This document shows, piece by piece, positions 62,858-64,000 of a stretch of DNA of 64,000 nucleotides. The position numbers and the translations under genes were made by a program. This stretch comes from CAYYIS01 sp964470965 (GTDB lineage Bacteria; JAAXHH01; JABIQT01): positions 1-64,000 of the forward strand of contig CAYYIS010000009.1 of NCBI GenBank assembly GCA_964470965.1, given 5' to 3'. The stretch's first letter is position 1, and each line of letters starts with the position of its first letter. The notes under the pieces were generated by a model, which did no database searches, had not been told where the DNA came from, and saw only the letters and a program-made list of their open reading frames with translations.

Positions 62858-64000
62858 CAAATTCCCTCCGGTCCAAACACATGCGTCTTTTCGTCGACAG
62901 TCATCCCAAGGTATGTTTTTCCGTCCCGTCCCATCCGGAGCGTGTGACACCCGACATCCCGTCTCATCCGTTCACCCCAGAGATCTCGCAATGGGGTGAG
63001 TTCTTTGACCCTGACGCCATAGCCGTCGTAAAACGCTTGAGCATGAGCGGACGTGTTGGTCCAGATCAACTGGGGACCGGCACCACCCCAGGATACCGGT
63101 GTAGCACCCTGGCCTACGTAGTCGGGCTGTATGGTCCATAGGCGTTCGCCGGAGCCAGAGAATAACGTGAGAATCCCCATATTACCCCATCGGGTGGCCA
63201 CAAGTACCTGATCTCCGGGGATGTCCTCACGTACTTTGCCAGTGACGCAGCCCTGTGCATGGCCCACGCGATGCCGCATGCGGGTCCGTCCGGTCAGTGC
63301 GTCCACTACGTAAACCCCGGCACTGCCGCCCATCAGAAACGCGACAGGATCCAGGTCGGCGTCGCCCGAGAGATTGCCGACTGCAACCGCATCATAATGC
63401 CGCGCGCCGTGAATGCCGAGCATTTCCTGGTCCCGGTCGTGGACCCACAGAACATTACCCCTGGCATCGTACAATTTTCCGCCGCCCAGCAACTCATCCC
63501 GGCCATCGCCGTCCACATCGCAGAATCGGACGGCCCAGTGGTGCCCGTACCAGGCTCCTTCCTGCTCGTGATGCCACAGCCGGTTAAATCCTTCATCATA
63601 GGCCCAGAGATTGACGCCGCCGCCTTCTTTGTCGTCCCGCCATTCTCGAACCACAATGTCCGTACCGTGGCCGGTCAGATTACCGGTTCCGGCGGAATAA
63701 TCCGGGCGGCGGGCGGTTTCATGCATGGGAGGAACACCGGCCTGCGCCATGATCCTACCGTCTCTGCCACGGATAATACACATCTGATCATACACGACGT
63801 CCGATCCTGCGCCACCCGTAACATTTATGGAATCTTTGATGGATCTGATTCCGGTGAAGCCATACAGTAGTCGTCCGTCCGGGCCTTGGTTCCTGGACGG
63901 TACAATGCCCATGACCGGCATATCCAGCTCCCACAGCGTTTCCCCGTCGGCCGTCGCGGCTCGAAGCGTTTCGCCGGAAATAAGCATGTCGTAACGATCA
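62857..64000 (-). CDS. Beta-propeller protein, FG-GAP/rhamnogalacturonan-lyase-like (cut by window)
   Basis: At least 380 residues are present and the frame is open to the right edge, where codons for DRY precede an internal ATG at 63987, so the true start is outside the window. The protein has FG-GAP-type repeats such as DVDGDGRDELLGGGKLYD and resembles the propeller of rhamnogalacturonan lyase family PL11 or PQQ-type sensors. The first in-window residues (MLISGETLRAATADGETLWEL) look like the middle of a repeat. No signal peptide can be judged. Its stop overlaps the epimerase start. Confidence 0.8.
   Translation of the reverse strand, partial: DRYDMLISGETLRAATADGETLWELDMPVMGIVPSRNQGPDGRLLYGFTGIRSIKDSINVTGGAGSDVVYDQMCIIRGRDGRIMAQAGVPPMHETARRPDYSAGTGNLTGHGTDIVVREWRDDKEGGGVNLWAYDEGFNRLWHHEQEGAWYGHHWAVRFCDVDGDGRDELLGGGKLYDARGNVLWVHDRDQEMLGIHGARHYDAVAVGNLSGDADLDPVAFLMGGSAGVYVVDALTGRTRMRHRVGHAQGCVTGKVREDIPGDQVLVATRWGNMGILTLFSGSGERLWTIQPDYVGQGATPVSWGGAGPQLIWTNTSAHAQAFYDGYGVRVKELTPLRDLWGERMRRDVGCHTLRMGRDGKTYLGMTVDEKTHVFGPEGI

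Noticed and set aside
1..64000. CRISPR array, IS element, prophage or tRNA/rRNA genes
   Set aside because: No regularly spaced repeats, transposase, integrase, terminal inverted repeats or tRNA-like cloverleaf with GTTC loop were seen on reading the gaps.

Overview
This window is a dense chromosomal stretch, roughly 55-57% GC by eye, from an uncultured-type bacterium. I see no rRNA, tRNA, phage, IS or CRISPR. The gene set mixes housekeeping genes with many degradative and accessory genes: phytanoyl-CoA-dioxygenase-like enzymes, Gfo/Idh/MocA oxidoreductases, xylose-isomerase-like TIM barrels, a sialidase-fold protein and an SGSH-like sulfatase. It also carries two archaeal-type modules, an ether-lipid-like UbiA plus geranylgeranyl reductase and an XPB helicase plus Bax1 nuclease. 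This suggests an FCB-type candidate phylum such as Latescibacterota or a Poribacteria-like lineage. That placement is inference from gene content and was not tested by phylogeny.

Layout. 1-7202 (minus): an ileS, pyk, DegT aminotransferase, sialidase-like gene string that runs into a cut-off gene at the left edge. ileS is preceded by a short Ile-rich leader ORF, and its synthetase has an altered HIGH motif. 7586-9273 (plus): an aldo/keto reductase and a DinB-fold protein. 9346-11359 (minus): kptA and a divergent Nramp-like transporter behind a strong promoter. 11500-13164 (minus): a lone urocanate hydratase. 13548-18103 (minus): a GT39-like membrane glycosyltransferase, a coiled-coil protein, a prepilin peptidase, a Gfo/Idh oxidoreductase and an SDR. 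18447-25425 (minus): nicotinamidase, a fused NadD-NadK, pncB, geranylgeranyl reductase, a UbiA prenyltransferase, dtd and maf. The first three would take nicotinamide to NADP, and the reductase and UbiA look like archaeal ether-lipid enzymes.

25819-28599 (plus): two TIM-barrel isomerase-like proteins flank a DUF4037 protein. 29072-36333 (plus): fumC, then OppD and OppF ATPases, a class III CoA-transferase, a nitrilase and a serine-hydrolase lipoprotein. 36816-41853 (plus): a secreted M14 peptidase, an SGSH-like sulfatase and a DUF5829-like protein, ended by a clear terminator. 41973-47563 (minus): a phytanoyl dioxygenase, an esterase with an MFS exporter, and a second dioxygenase with an HxG motif overlapping an amino-acid permease gene. 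47750-50381 (minus): XPB helicase and Bax1-type nuclease. 50474-55712 (minus): a Gfo/Idh gene, then an amidohydrolase, serA, DapA-like operon. 56283-58061: a divergent polyprenol-phosphate glycosyltransferase and a carbamoyltransferase. 58063-64000 (minus): a five-gene string with a beta-propeller protein (cut by the right edge), an epimerase, an unknown protein, a BisC-like molybdoenzyme and an amino-acid binding lipoprotein.

Most genes sit in tightly spaced operons with short overlaps and clear Shine-Dalgarno sequences. Several starts are TTG or GTG. The best promoters resemble sigma-70 (TTGACA or TTGATT, 17 bp, TATAAT). All calls come from reading motifs and context. No database search was run.
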